The translations under genes and the position numbers were made by a program. Shown here one piece after another: positions 25,155 to 38,794 of a DNA stretch of 64,000 nucleotides. Origin of the DNA: Sipunculus nudus (lineage: Eukaryota > Annelida > Sipuncula > Golfingiida > Sipunculidae); the NCBI GenBank assembly GCA_026874595.1, contig CM049313.1, positions 61,674,659-61,738,658 on the forward strand, read 5' to 3'. The notes under the pieces were generated by a model, which was given only the letters and a program-made list of their open reading frames with translations, searched no databases and was not told the DNA's origin. The stretch's first letter is position 1. Every line of letters begins with the position of its first letter.

Positions 25155-25455
25155 GAATCTCACATGCCATGCATGTCTGTCGTGCAAAATTTTTGGGTTG
25201 TAGACAGCCAGTAGCACATAGGGAGAATGTTGGACATGTCCAAAAATTTTTTATGAATTCTCAGCAAACAAGAAGGCCTCAAGTGTAACTTACACCTTCT
25301 GCTAAGAGTTTGCAAGTGAGCCATCCACATTTTTAAGGTACCGTATGCAAAGAAAATCCCGCTGAGTATGGTTTGTCCAACATCCTTCGTACATGCTTAT
25401 GGGCTGTCTGCAAAATTAAAATTTCGCAAGAAGGACCTGCCTGGAACATGAGATT
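25155..25455. mobile_element. Long imperfect hairpin, fold-back MITE-like
   Basis: The left arm 25,155-25,241 and the right arm 25,371-25,455 are imperfect inverse complements; for example GTAGACAGCC and GAATGTTGGAC on the left match GGCTGTCTGC and GTCCAACATC on the right. The loop (25,242-25,370) contains its own smaller stem with GCAAAC/GTTTGC, AAGG/CCTT and GTGTAA/TTACAC. This could be a fold-back MITE or a hairpin-RNA source. No target duplication is visible. Confidence 0.5.
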
Positions 25456-25758
25456 TTGCACAAAATTTGGTGGCAAAAGCCATTTGTGACCAAGACTACC
25501 TGTATGACATCCATGGCCTCCATGGCACCCAAAATCTACAGGGGATGTGCAATCCAAACATTTGTGTGTCCAGTTGGGACCAAAGCTTTAGAGCAGGATA
25601 TATATAATGCAAACCTTGAGCATTGTGTGCCACAGTTTGTCAATTTAATGGTAGCAGCACAGGTTAGCTTGGCTTGCTAGAACAAGGGGGTCTTCTGTAG
25701 TGACACCTACAATATATTAACCCACTGAGAATTTTAAACTGAAAGTGACTGTATAAAG

Positions 25759-27619
25759 TGTCTGTTGATGATTTCTATAAACATCCCTCTCAAAGTCTAT
25801 TTGGTGTGTCTATTGATGATTTCTATAAACATCCCTCTCAAAGTCTATTTGGTGTGTCTATTGTTGATTTCTATAAACATCCCTCTCAGAGTCTGTTTGG
25901 TGTGTCTGTTGATGATTTCTATAAACATCCCTCTCAGAGTCTATTTGGTGTGTCTATTGATGATTTCTATAAATATCCCTCTCAGAGTCTATTTGGTGTG
26001 TCTATTGATGATTTCTATAAACATCCCTCTCAGAGTCTATTTGGTGTGTCTATTGATGATTTCTATAAACATCCCTCTCAGAGTCTATTTGGTGTGTCTA
26101 TTGTTGATTTCTATAAATATCCCTCTCAGAGTCTGTTTGGTGTGTCTGTTGATAATTTCTATAAACATCCCTCTCAAAGTCTATTTGGTGTGTCTATTAT
26201 TGATTTCTATAAACATCCCTCTCAGAGTCTATTTGGTGTGTCTATTGATGATTTCTATAAACATCCCTCTCAGAGTCTATTTGGTGTGTCTATTGTTGAT
26301 TTCTATAAACACCCCTCTCAGAGTCTATTTGGTGTGTCTATTGTTGATTTCTGTAAACATCCCTCTCAGAGTCTATTTGGTGTGTCTATTGTTGATTTCT
26401 ATAAATATCCCTCTCAGAGTCTGTTTGGTGTGTCTATTATTGATTTCTATAAACATCCCTCTCAGAGTCTATTTGGTGTGTTTATTGTTGATTTCTATAA
26501 ACATCCCTCTCAGAGTCTATTTGGTGTGTCTATTGTTGATTTCTATAAATATCCCTCTCAGAGTCTATTTGGTGTGTCTATTGATGATTTCTATGAACAT
26601 CCCTCTCAAAGTCTATTTGGTGTGTCTATTGTTGATTTCTATAAACATCCCTCTCAGAGTCTATTTGGTGTGTCCATTGTTGATTTCTATAAATATCCCT
26701 CTCAGAGTCTATTTGGTGTGTCTATTGTTGATTTCTATAAATATCCCTCTCAGAGTCTGGTGTGTCTGTTGATGATTTCTGTAAACATCCCTCTCAGAGT
26801 CTATTTGGTGTGTCTATTGTTGATTTCTATAAATATCCCTCTCAGAGTCTGTTTGGTGTGTCTGTTGATGATTTCTGTAAACATCCCTCTCAGAGTCTAT
26901 TTGGTGTGTCTATTGTTGATTTCTATATACATCCCTCTCAGAGTCTATTTGGTGTGTCTATTATTGATTTCTATAAACATCCCTCTCAGAGTCTATTTGG
27001 TGTGTCTGTTGATAATTTCTATGAACATCCCTCTCAAAGTCTATTTGGTGTGTCTATTGTTGATTTCTATAAACATCCCTCTCAGAGTCTATTTGGTGTG
27101 TCTATTGTTGATTTCTATAAATATCCCTCTCAGAGTCTATTTGGTGTGTCTATTGTTGATTTCTATAAATATCCCTCTCAGAGTCTGGTGTGTCTGTTGA
27201 TGATTTCTGTAAACATCCCTCTCAGAGTCTATTTGGTGTGTCTATTGTTGATTTCTATAAATATCCCTCTCAGAGTCTGTTTGGTGTGTCTGTTGATGAT
27301 TTCTGTAAACATCCCTCTCAGAGTCTATTTGGTGTGTCTATTGTTGATTTCTATATACATCCCTCTCAGAGTCTATTTGGTGTGTCTATTATTGATTTCT
27401 ATAAACATCCCTCTCAGAGTCTATTTGGTGTGTCTATTGTTGATTTCTATAAATATCCCTCTCAGAGTCTATTTGGTGTGTCTATTGTTGATTTCTATAA
27501 ATATCCCTCTCAGAGTCTGTTTGGTGTGTCTGTTGATGATTTCTGTAAACATCCCTCTCAGAGTCTATTTGGTGTGTCTATTGTTGATTTCTATAAATAT
27601 CCCTCTCAGAGTCTATTTG
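25759..27619. repeat. 48-bp minisatellite, about 39 units, with 428-bp higher-order repeat
   Basis: The unit TCTATTGTTGATTTCTATAA ... CATCCCTCTCAGAGTCTATTTGGTG is 48 bases long and shows restricted variants (GTTGATGAT, ATTATTGAT, AAATATCC, TCAAAGTC). Two units, at 26,753-26,760 and 27,181-27,188, lack four bases at the same place; they are 428 bases apart (nine units minus four). The variant order on both sides is the same, so a nine-unit block was duplicated. Because 48 is divisible by three, frames stay open for hundreds of codons (25,758-27,200 and others), but two frames are open at once and the four-base losses shift them. It is read as non-coding. Confidence 0.92.
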
Positions 27620-27693
27620 CTTGTATTACTTTCTTTCTTCATGTGGTTACTAAGAGATCACTAATGACATTCTGCACCAGTGTAGCTCCTGGA

Positions 27694-28195
27694 TAAAGAA
27701 AGAAATAGTTTATTCAGAAATAAAGGACTCAGGCCCAAAGTTCCAATTACAAACATCAATATTTCATTTTACAATACAAATTGAATCATAACCATATTTA
27801 TGAATTTAAAGTACAAATAGAAATAAACTAACAATACATAGTTGCTCATCTCTAGATGAATATAAAACATGAATACAAATCTAATGTAACATGCCATTAA
27901 GTGGTGCTATAAATTTTCTTACACATCTGTCTCTAAACAAAACCTTTATAAACATAAGCTGCTACATTTTAAATTGCTGATGGATTTTCAAAATTAAGTA
28001 TTCTTTTGAAGTTATATTCATGTGGTTGTAACAGAACTCTTCTTAAAAATAACAGACGTAAGTCATTATATAAAGGACATTCTAACAGAAAATTAATCTC
28101 ATCTTCCAAAATATCGTAACCATGTTGATATCAGTATACACAGATTCTTCCCTCTCTGTCTAATCCTTTGTGTCCCTCTGATTCTATAGCTAGTC
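27694..28195 (-). mobile_element. 5'-truncated LINE tail (non-LTR retrotransposon)
   Basis: On the minus strand the sequence runs from a decayed ORF2 C-terminus (28,192 to 27,969) through a 3' UTR to a tail read as CCTTTATTTCTGAATAAACT then ATTTCTTTCTTTATCC at the end. This tail is the kind found at the 3' end of invertebrate LINEs. The 5' side is cut by, or abuts, the pearl/HINE-like element that starts near 28,215. The 3' end lies next to the 48-bp minisatellite. Confidence 0.6.
27969..28192 (-). pseudogene. LINE ORF2 C-terminal fragment
   Basis: Translated on the minus strand, the fragment contains DILEDEINFLLECPLYNDLR, the EDE-x2-F-LL-x-CP-x2-x-LR pattern common after the reverse transcriptase domain in animal LINEs. 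It ends after FENPSAI at a TAA (27,969-27,971). An in-frame TGA upstream (near 28,131) shows that the copy is dead. Only about 70 residues remain of a protein that is normally around a thousand. Confidence 0.55.
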
Positions 28196-28214
28196 AGTGG
28201 TTGCAACATCTCAA

Positions 28215-28784
28215 TTGAGTGAGTGTCTTAAAATGATTTCTGTCCGTCCGGCCTTCCGGTTGTTAACAGGGCACAAATCGTGACCGCTGGAGCTGGAATC
28301 TTCATACTTGACATCCAGACAGGTCCATGAAAAATCTCCTTGGAAACCTGAAATTAGGTCTCTGTTACCCATATCCTTAAAGCTATGGGGCTCCGAAGTT
28401 GCCCCCAGAAAAAGTCAAAATTTGATACAAAAGCTCAAGTATCTGAATAACTACTACATTGATCACCATGATTCTTTGCATGAATATTGATCATTGGATG
28501 TTCCATCACTTCCTGCAGACTGGTGGCGCCACCTGTATTTTTTTCTAATTTTTACGAATTTTTTTTCTCTTTTTTTTTCAGACCTGCAATGAAACTGTCA
28601 TCTGTTAACAAGGCACAAATTGTAACCACTGGACCTGGAATCTTCAAACTTAAAATCCATGGAGGTCCATGAAAAATCTCCTTGAAAACCTAAAATTAGG
28701 ATTTCCAGCACTCTGCGAGTCATTTTACTCATTGATCAAGGTTCCTTGAATTCAACTGAGCATCATGGCCCATGGGCCACTAGT
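28215..28784 (+). mobile_element. Pearl/HINE-like element B, 5' end incomplete
   Basis: It belongs to the same family as element A at 6491: a TGTCCGTCCGG run, GGCACAAAT, ACATCCAGACAGGTCCATGA, and a second copy of that phrase near 28,640. The perfect palindrome GGTGGCGCCACC is at 28,522-28,533. The 3' end shows CAACTGAGCATCA, a fully palindromic hairpin TGGCCCATGGGCCA (28,766-28,779) and CTAGTT (28,780-28,785). The 5' hairpin is not recognisable; the copy is probably truncated against the LINE. Confidence 0.65.
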
Positions 28785-28785
28785 T

Positions 28786-29590
28786 CAATTATTATCTGAC
28801 TTCATGAAAAACTGATACAGATGCATTTTGATATCTACGATTATCCATACAAACAATTTTCAACCAGTAATGTAACAAAAATTTTGCATGTGTATTAATC
28901 TTCAAGAGCTTTCTCGATTTTATGGCAGGTGGCGCCACCTACATTTATGTTAACACTGCAGACATCCATGTTAATATCTCATGACTGGTAAGAAGTATCG
29001 GCCTGAAATTGTGCATTTGTATAGATCTCACATAGCTCTTAATCATACACAAAATTGGTGGCACCACCTGCAACCATTTTTGAACAGCGTCCTTCTGTTT
29101 GTCTGGCATGTGATAAAATCACTCATATCTCAGCAGTGGTTTTACTTATCTGCCTAAAATTTTGCATATGTATACATCTTGGATAGCTCTCTGGATTTTT
29201 TGGCAGGTGGGGCCACCTACACACACAATTTGGCTGTAGATATCCATGCTAATATCTCAGGACTGGTTTGACATATCAGCCTGAAATTGTGCATGAGTAT
29301 AGATCACATTGCTCTGCAGCTTAAACAATTTCGAGGGGTATCTTAAAACCATTTTTCTGCATGGTGTCCATCTGTTCATCTGCCTAGAGTTAAAATCACT
29401 CAAATCTCAGCAGTGGTTTTACTTATGCACCTGAAATATGTATATGTATACATCTTTGAAACCTTTCTCTATCAGGTGGCCCCAACTACAATCCTGTTTA
29501 CATGGCAGACATCCATGCTAATATTCAACACATCTCACTCTATTTCTCCTTGCCACTCAATCCATGCCCAAGTTCATCGACCAATTATCA
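28786..29590 (+). mobile_element. Pearl/HINE-like core fragment C
   Basis: About 2.5 copies of a roughly 290-base repeat are present: GGCAGGTGG(C/G)GCCACCTAC at 28,925 and 29,203, with CAGACATCCATG(T/C)TAATAT at three places and AAATCACTCA(T/A)ATCTCAGC at two. A GGTGGCACCACC variant lies at 29,057-29,068. Neither terminal hairpin is present, so this is a core fragment joined to element B or its own truncated insertion. Confidence 0.5.
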
Positions 29591-29728
29591 TTAAAATATC
29601 TAGTGGTTAATGTTGCTTGGAACAGAGTTTTATTAACTACAGGCACAATTTTCCAATTGATGAATTTCTAATGTTATAGAAACTGTGTTGGTTCTGTTTA
29701 ATAATTTTCTTTAAAACATGTACATTTT

Positions 29729-31164
29729 TAGCTCAGCTGACTGTAAGTCAACCTTGGTAAAGGAATGGCGCTTTGTCCGTCATCTGTCTGGATTTCCGGC
29801 AGTCTGAGTATCTGGCCATCTGTTAGCAGGGCACAAATCATAACTGTTGGTCCTAGAAAGTTTTAATTGAACATCCTGGGGAGTCAATAAAAAAATCTCC
29901 TTGGAAATCTGAAATTAGGTCACTGCAACCTATATACTCTGACCTGTGGGGCTTGAAAGTACCCCCCAGAATTATCAAAAATTTGATACAAAACCTCAAT
30001 TATCTTGATAATTAATGCATGGATTGTCATGAATGTTGGCTTGTATATTGACCATGAATAATTTTGTCAGTTCCCAAAAAGTGGTGGCGCCACCTGTTTT
30101 TTTTTTTTTTGCTATTATAACAAATATTTTTCTCTTTTTTTACTGTGAAATGACAACAATCATGTCACTTTCTCAGCTGTTATCACATCTAGTGTCCCAA
30201 AACCTGGTGTGTTTATTGATCACAAGTGTATTCCCTATAGTAAACATCCTGTCTGTCTGTCTGTTTGGCTAGCTATCTGTCTGTCCATCCATCCATCCAC
30301 ACAAATTTGTTTCCTGATGATAACTCCACTTTGGATGGACACGTGGATTTGAAACTTGACTTGCATATTGCTACTAAAGCAAGAACCTGTATGATTTTTA
30401 GGGCAAGGAGTTCAAAGGTCAAGGTCACAGGACTCACTTATTTAAACAGATTATGGCTGCATTTTAAACATTGCTTTTCATCCCAAACTTTCCATCTTGT
30501 GCATTTAAATGACCTGCCAGTAATGGGAAAGCATAAATGATAACTCCAGTTTAGTTTGACATATTGGTTTCAAACTACTTATATATGGCTCACCACTAAA
30601 GTAAGAAGCATGTCAATTTTGGGTTCCAACAATCAAAGGTCAAGGTCAAAGGACCCATTTCTTTCAAATGTATGCATATTTTGAAGCCAAACCTTCCATT
30701 TTCAAGATAATGCTAACCTGCCAATAGGGGAAGAAATTCTGCTCTGGATAGACAGATTGGCTTCAAACTTGATTAAATAATGACCCACCACTTAAGTAAT
30801 TTCATTTTGATTTTCAGGGTCCAGTGACCAAAGTTGAAGGTAACAGGAGCCACATCTTTAAAAAGATTGTGGATGCACTGTAAATCAAACTTTTCATCCC
30901 AAAATTTCTGTCTTTCACATTTGGCTGACTTGCCCAAAGTGAGGAAATCTGTAGATTTTGAGGTCACCTGGTCAGAGGTCAAGGTCACTTTTTCAAAGAT
31001 TGTTACAAAAATCTAAATGCTGCAAGTTCAAGGATAATTAGTTCTAAGATTTTTTGGTCACAAGGTCATTGGTTAAGGTTACAGTACTGTCATTCTGAAA
31101 AATTTCTTTAAAATTGTCCTAATAGACAAATTCAGCTGAGCAACGAGACCTATTGGTCCCTAGT
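29729..31164 (+). mobile_element. Pearl/HINE-like element D, composite core
   Basis: The 5' end AGCTCAGCTGACTGTAAGTC follows TTTTT at 29,729. The 5' half is related to elements A and B (GGGCACAAATC, ATCTCCTTGGAAA, GGTGGCGCCACC at 30,083-30,094). The 3' half is a different tandem core with repeats starting near 30,310, 30,538 and 30,736, each with a TCAAAGGTCAAGGTCA-type phrase. The end has CAGCTGAG (31,133-31,140), the inverse of the 5' CTCAGCTG, then a GACC/GGTC hairpin (31,147-31,158) and CTAGTT (31,160-31,165). It may be a composite of two families. Open frames inside are not genes. Confidence 0.65.
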
Positions 31165-31707
31165 TTTTTTTCATTACATCATGTGTCGCGTGTAGCTCCC
31201 GTTTCACCTAGACGTGTATTTATTACTGTTCAGATCGTGTTCTGGGTGCCCTTGTTTTATTTCTCTGCTGACATAGCCCATTAATTAACGCAGCAGTCAC
31301 ACTTAGGTTTGTCAGTTACAGGTGATCTTGGAAACCGCCATGTTTTTATCCCATTCATCATTTCATGGTGTCTGGAGAACTGACAGCTTAAGGCAGTTAC
31401 TGGTCAAGAAAGCCAATATCTGTCATGGGCGAGACAAACACTCATTAGTGGGATATCTTCTCACACAGGGCTGTCACTCAGTGCAATATTTTTACTATGT
31501 GTCATAGCAACTGACTGACTGTATGTAAATAATAAAATGTCAGAATATAATTCATCTAATTCCTGAGCAGGAACAGCAAATGCGTTGCTCACAATATTTG
31601 ACATTTTTATTGGAAGGGATGTCTAAAGACTGCACCTTGTCTGGGGACACTGGTAAATCCCCAGACCCATAAATCTTATCTGCTGCATCAGCACAGGGAA
31701 GTCATGT

Positions 31708-31896
31708 ACAGTAAAACCTGTGTTAAGAGACCACCCATGGGACAGGCCAATTTGGACTTGGTCTTTAATTCACAGGTGGTCTTATTAAATAAACTAGGTC
31801 AGTTTTAACTAATGTTAATGCTTCTGGTTCCCTAAATGTGATCCTAGTTGACAGATGGTCTTAAAGGAAAGGTAGTCTTTTGAACAGGTTCCACTG
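31708..31896. mobile_element. Small MITE, CAGTRRAACCTGT ends
   Basis: The left end CAGTAAAACCTGTGTTAAGA (31,708) and the right end GAACAGGTTCCACTG (31,882-31,896) are inverse complements with mismatches. GACCACC/GGTGGTCT phrases lie inside. Related pieces are at 41,117-41,235 and 59,077-59,236. CAGT ends hint at the pogo branch. Confidence 0.55.
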
Positions 31897-31903
31897 CATA
31901 ACC

Positions 31904-33829
<1,926 letters not shown>

Positions 33830-35739
33830 TATGCCCCCGCCACAAAGTGGCCAGGGCATATAGTTTTACCCATGTCCGTCATTCCGTCCTTCAATCCTTC
33901 CGTCCTTCCGAAATCAAACAGTTGTACGGACTTTTTTTCGCAATGCCTGCAGATATTGGCCTGATTTTTGGTGTGTGGGCAGATATAGACCAGTTACAGA
34001 TCGAGTTCGCGTTTCGTCCCGGTTGACCTACTTTTGACTGTTTTACGGCTCCTAAACTTAGAAAATTTCATGAAAAATAGAAATATTCATGACAGATACA
34101 CATGTACGGACTTTTTTTCGCAATGCCTGCAGATATTGGCCTGATTTTTGGTGTGTGAGCAGATATAGACCAGTTACAGATCGAGTTTGCGTTTCGTCCT
34201 GGTTGACCTATTTTTGACTGTTTTACGGCTCCTGAACATAGAAAATTTCATGAAAAATATGAAATTTCATGACAAATACACATGTACCGACTTTTTTTCG
34301 CAGTGCCTGCAGATATTGGCCTGATTTTTGGTGTGTGGACAGATATAGACCAGTTACAGATCGAGTTCACGTTTCTTCCCGGTTGACCTACTTTTGACCG
34401 TTTAACGGCTCCTAAACTTAGAAAATTTCATGAAAAATAGAAATATTCATGACAGATACACTTGTACGGAATTTTTTTCGCAATGCCTGCAGATATTGCC
34501 CTTATTTTTGGTGTGTAAGTAGATATAGACCAGTTACAGATCGAGATCGCGTTTCGTCCTGGTTGACCTACTTTTGACCTTTTCACAGCTCCTGAACATA
34601 GAAAATTTCATGAAAAATATGAAATTTCATGACAAATACACATGTACAGACTTTTCTTAACAATACCTGCAGATATTGGCCTGATTTTTGGTGTGTGGGC
34701 AGATATTGACCAGTTACAGATGGAGTTCGCATTTTGTCCTAGTTGACCTACTTTTGACTGTTTTACGGCTCCTGAACATAGAAAATTTCATGTAAAATAT
34801 ATATTTTCATGACAAATACACATGTACAGACTTTTCTTAACAATACCTGCAGATATTGGCCTGATTTTTGGTGTGTGGGCAGATATTGACCAGTTACAGA
34901 TGGAGTTCGCATTTTGTCCCAGTTGACCTACTTTTGACTGTTTTACGGCTCCTGAACATAGAAAATTTCATGTAAAATATATATTTTCATGACAAATACA
35001 CTTGTACAGACTTTTCTTCACAATACCTGCAGATATTGGCCTGATTTTTGGTGTGTAGGCAGATAATAACCAGTTGCAGATCAAGTTCACGTTTTGTCCC
35101 AGTTGACCTATTTTTGACTGTTTGACGGTGCTCTAACATAGAAAATTTCATAAAAAGGCGCACATGTATGGACTTTTTTTCGCAGTGCCTGCAGATACGG
35201 GCCTGATTTTTGGTGTGTAGGCAGATAATGACCAGTTACAGATCGAGTTCTTGTTTTGTCTCAGTTGACCTACTTTTGACCATTTGACTGCTCCTGAACA
35301 TAGAAAGTTTCATGAAAAATATAAATTTTCATAACGAATGCATATGTACTGACTTTTTTTCATCAATGCCTGCAGATACCACCCTGATTTTTTTTGTGTG
35401 GGCAGATAATGACAGTTACAGATTGAGTTTGCGTTTCATCCCGGTTGACCTACTTTTGATTGTTTTACGGCTCCTAAACATAGAAAATTTCATGAAAGAC
35501 AGAAATTTTTATGGAAAATGCACATGTATGGACTTTTTTTCACAATGCCTGCATATACTGGGATGATTTTTGGTGTGTTGCTTGATAATGACCCGTTACA
35601 GATCGAGTTTGCATTTTGCCCTTGTTGACCTACTTTTGACCATACGACACCTCCTGAACTTAAAAAAAATTTCCAAATTTTACAAATGATTCTAATTTGC
35701 CCAAAGCGGGGGCATTCGTGTCGTTCCGACACATCTAGT
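33830..35739 (+). mobile_element. Pearl/HINE-like element E with 180-bp core array
   Basis: The 5' end forms a hairpin with TATGCCC (33,830-33,836) and GGGCATA (33,854-33,860), then a CCGTCATTCCGTCCTT-type tetranucleotide run. Ten tandem core copies follow. The 3' side has GCGGGGGCAT (35,706-35,715), the exact inverse of ATGCCCCCGC at the 5' end, then a hairpin GTGTCG-TTC-CGACAC (35,718-35,732) and CTAGTT (35,735-35,740). This is the complete terminal layout of the pearl/HINE type. No protein is encoded, as expected for elements mobilised by a Helentron Rep-helicase (family knowledge). Confidence 0.78.
33919..35700 (+). repeat. 180-bp tandem monomers inside element E
   Basis: Copies start near 33,921, 34,101, 34,281, 34,461, 34,641, 34,821, 35,001, 35,163, 35,341 and 35,523. 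Six consecutive intervals are 180 bases, then 162, 178 and 182. Each carries GCCTGCAGATATTGGCCTGA and GACCAGTTACAGATCGAGTT. The copies at 34,641 and 34,821 are almost identical, and an alternation of variants (AAATATTCATGACAGATACA versus GAAATTTCATGACAAATACA) suggests pairwise (360-base) amplification of the first copies. Confidence 0.93.
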
Positions 35740-36165
35740 TTTTGTATGCGTACCTGTGCTGCTATCTAGTGGCTGACCTGGTACCAAACTAATTCAAGTC
35801 GGGTTAAATCAAGTGAGGATATAACATACCCTTCCTAAGCATAATCATGAATCTTGTGTTGTCATAAACTGCTTTACTGTCATAATGGACATACCTGATT
35901 TATGTTTAATGACAGCTAATACCTGGATTGACTCCCTCTCTATCACCACAAAAGACCATCTCATACCCATCACAACACTCTTCATTAAATGCCATCAACC
36001 AATCAAGCTTAATTGGTTTGGTTGTTCTCTGTCTACTGCCCAGTAACAAATAGTTTCAGAAACGCCACCCAGATGGCAGCAGAGTCCTAGCTTACCTGGT
36101 TATTTAGGTAATCCTTCATATGTTCACTCAGCCACTCACCCTGTGTCAGCTGATGACTCGGTGAA
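35740..36165. other. No gene supported
   Basis: Unique sequence between two repeat blocks; no exon or repeat end seen. Confidence 0.45.
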
Positions 36166-36500
36166 AATAGAAGAATCTGTCCGTCCATCCGTCCGTCTGT
36201 CTGTCTGTTAGAGTGGCACATTTTGACACTGTTGAACCTAGGAATTTGATATTTGGCACATAGTTATATGTCCCCAAGTTCTCCTACCAAACCCAAAATT
36301 AGGTCACTGTGACTTCATTCCTTTGAGAAATTAAGGATAAAACTCAATTTTCCATTAAAGTTGTATTGTTACACTTCAAGGCTGCCTTATATTAAGACCA
36401 TTTGTGTTGTTTAGGTCATATGTGGCATAGCTATTCACCTATATGTTTCCTATGGACAAGCTAGGAATTAGGAGAATATTGTGTAATTTGTAGGAGTTAT
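36166..36500 (+). mobile_element. Pearl/HINE-like fragment with GTCC run
   Basis: The run CTGTCCGTCCATCCGTCCGT continuing as CTGTCTGTCTGT (36,177-36,209), followed by TTGATATTTGGCACATAG and AAATTAGGTCACTGTGACTT, matches the 5' interior of this element class. Terminal hairpins were not found. Confidence 0.45.
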
Positions 36501-37532
36501 GGGCCCAAACATAATGTAGATTGTCAAAATATCAAGAAATATATTTACCCACTTTATATGGTAACTTTTGAAGCTAGAGAGCTTTTTTCATTCATGTAAC
36601 TGTATTTAACTGAGTTTTAATTGTATACCAGTAATCGCATCAACGTTAAATTTTTTTTAAGTTATTAGCATGTTAATGTAAAATGTAAAATCAGTACCTT
36701 AATTTTTTTCCTCTGATCACTGTTAATTTAATTTTTACAGGTGGTAGCCTGGTTCACATGAGGAAAACGTCTTTTATAACCTGAAATTTGAAACAGTCGG
36801 TCTTAAACTGTAGCTTTTATTCAGGTTTTCAACCATCATATCAAGTACTGTTTATATGAAGCCAGTACAGTGGTAGTGTATGCTACAGCCCTGCCCTCCA
36901 TGATGCCACACTCAGCTGTATCAGCTATACCCTCTCAACAAATGATTTTTAAATCAAACACTTTAACAGTTTATTTTCAATCAAGTATGATTTTTTATTT
37001 ATTTAACTACATACATTAGGTTTTAAAATTGAATATGGAATATTACACAAATGCAGTACAAAATGTAATGCCTAATTAAAGTCACTGTTGCATTTAATCA
37101 CTAATGGTAAACCCATTAAAACAGTTCTGGACTTAATAAATGCCATAATTATATAGATAACAATAACCATACATGCAGAGGCTCATTTTCAATTTTTCCT
37201 TTTTGGATAATTAAATGGATTCATGCCGCAATATTCATTCGCTACACAAATAAACATGCTTATCAAATTTGGTTAATTCAAATTTGGAAATGGAAAACTT
37301 TTTTACCTTATTCTTTGATAATTAAATGGATTCATGCCACAAATTTCACTTGCTGCACAGAGCAAAGTCTACAAGATTGGCTTGTTTTTAAAAAGCTTAT
37401 CAAATTTGGTTTATTCTAATTTGTTAATGGAAAACTTTGATTATTTTTTAACACCCTAATTTAATTTAAATTTAATAAATAAAAATTGTGTTATCATACT
37501 TTAATTACCTTATCTCCCCTTTTTTCCTTTTT
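36501..37532. other. No gene; one imperfect tandem duplication
   Basis: At 37,205-37,441 a unit with GATAATTAAATGGATTCATG and CTTATCAAATTTGGTT is present twice; the second copy has an extra piece of about 26 bases. No coding signal is seen. Confidence 0.5.
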
Positions 37533-38577
37533 TAGCCCTCAGCCCTTAGACTGATGGGCTATTGTCGTCACCCAAGCTGTCCGTCCGTCCGTCCGTCCGT
37601 CCGGCATCCGTTAACTTTTACCTTGTGAGCGGGATATCTTGAAAAGGATTCACCGTCAGAATTTTATTTCCTCGGTAAAGATGTATATCGACAAAATCTC
37701 GGTCAAGTTCGAAGATGGGTGACCTTGACCTATTTTTCTACTTTTTAGAGCTGATTATAGAAAAACACTTAGATGCTTATTACTCAGGAACCATTTGGTG
37801 GATTTTCACAAAACTTACTATGATTATTGGGACTGATAGTCTGTACCTGCTCTACAAGTTTGGTGGCGCCACCTACAATTTCTTATTTTTAATGAATTTT
37901 TATCGGATTTTTCAACTTTGGGCTTGTGAGCGGGATATCTCGAAAAGGATTCACCGTAAGAATTTTATTTTTTCGGTGAAGATGTATATTGACAAAATCT
38001 CGGTCAAGTTCGAAGATGGATGACCTTGACCTATTTTTCTACGTTTTAGAGCTGAATATAGAAAAAACATTTAGAAGCTTATTTCTCAGGAACCATTGGA
38101 TGGATTTTCACAATACTTACTATGATTATAGGGACTGATGGTCTGTATCTGCTGCACAAGTTTGGTGGCGCCACCTGCAATTTCTGATTTTTTATTGAAT
38201 TTCTCTTGGATTTTTCTCAAGAACTTTGGCCTTGTGAGTGGGATATCTCTAAAATGATTCACAATAGGAATTTTATTTCTTTGGTGAAGATGTATATCGA
38301 CAAAAATCTCGTTCATGTTCGAAGATGGGTGACCTTGACCTACTTTTCAAGGTCACAGAGCTTATAATAGAATAAAACTTAGAAGCTTATTTTTCAGGAA
38401 GCATTTGGTGGATTGTTATGAATCATGGTACATACCTCTCCATTTTAAATTTATAACTGAGATATGTACAGATATACATCCATGTGAGAACAGATATTTA
38501 GTACTTGTTACTGTTACCACCTCTAAACACTGTTCTTTTGGCTGAGGGCTTTTGTCAGCTTTTGCTGATATTCTAGT
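37533..38577 (+). mobile_element. Pearl/HINE-like element F with 300-bp core
   Basis: The 5' hairpin is TAGCCC (37,533-37,538) with GGGCTA (37,556-37,561), followed by five GTCC units at about 37,580. Three core copies of 300-309 bases begin with TTGTGAGCGGGATATCT near 37,624, 37,924 and 38,230. Each ends in GATGGGTGACCTTGACCTA or close variants, and two carry GGTGGCGCCACC (37,862-37,873, 38,164-38,175). The 3' side has GGCTGAGGGCT (38,540-38,550), the inverse of the 5' AGCCCTCAGCC, then hairpin TCAGC-TTTT-GCTGA (38,555-38,568) and CTAGTT (38,573-38,578). Confidence 0.75.
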
Positions 38578-38794
38578 TATAATTTACAGTCACTTAGTAG
38601 AGATACCAATACTTTCATACAAATATATAATCATGAGCACCTCTTTTATCTTTCATGTAGCCCATAAAAGTACACAGGTATCTCCAGAGGTCTACATGTA
38701 TTTTGTATATTTCTCTATAATAACGATTTACAAAATAATTGCTGTTGCCAGATTTCATTATGTTAGGCTTTTATAAAACTATAAGCATAGTCTA

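Noticed and set aside
25758-27696. A long repetitive protein of 300-480 residues
   Set aside because: The 48-base period is divisible by three, so frames stay open automatically; two frames are open at once, and repeated four-base deletions shift between them without loss of repeat structure.
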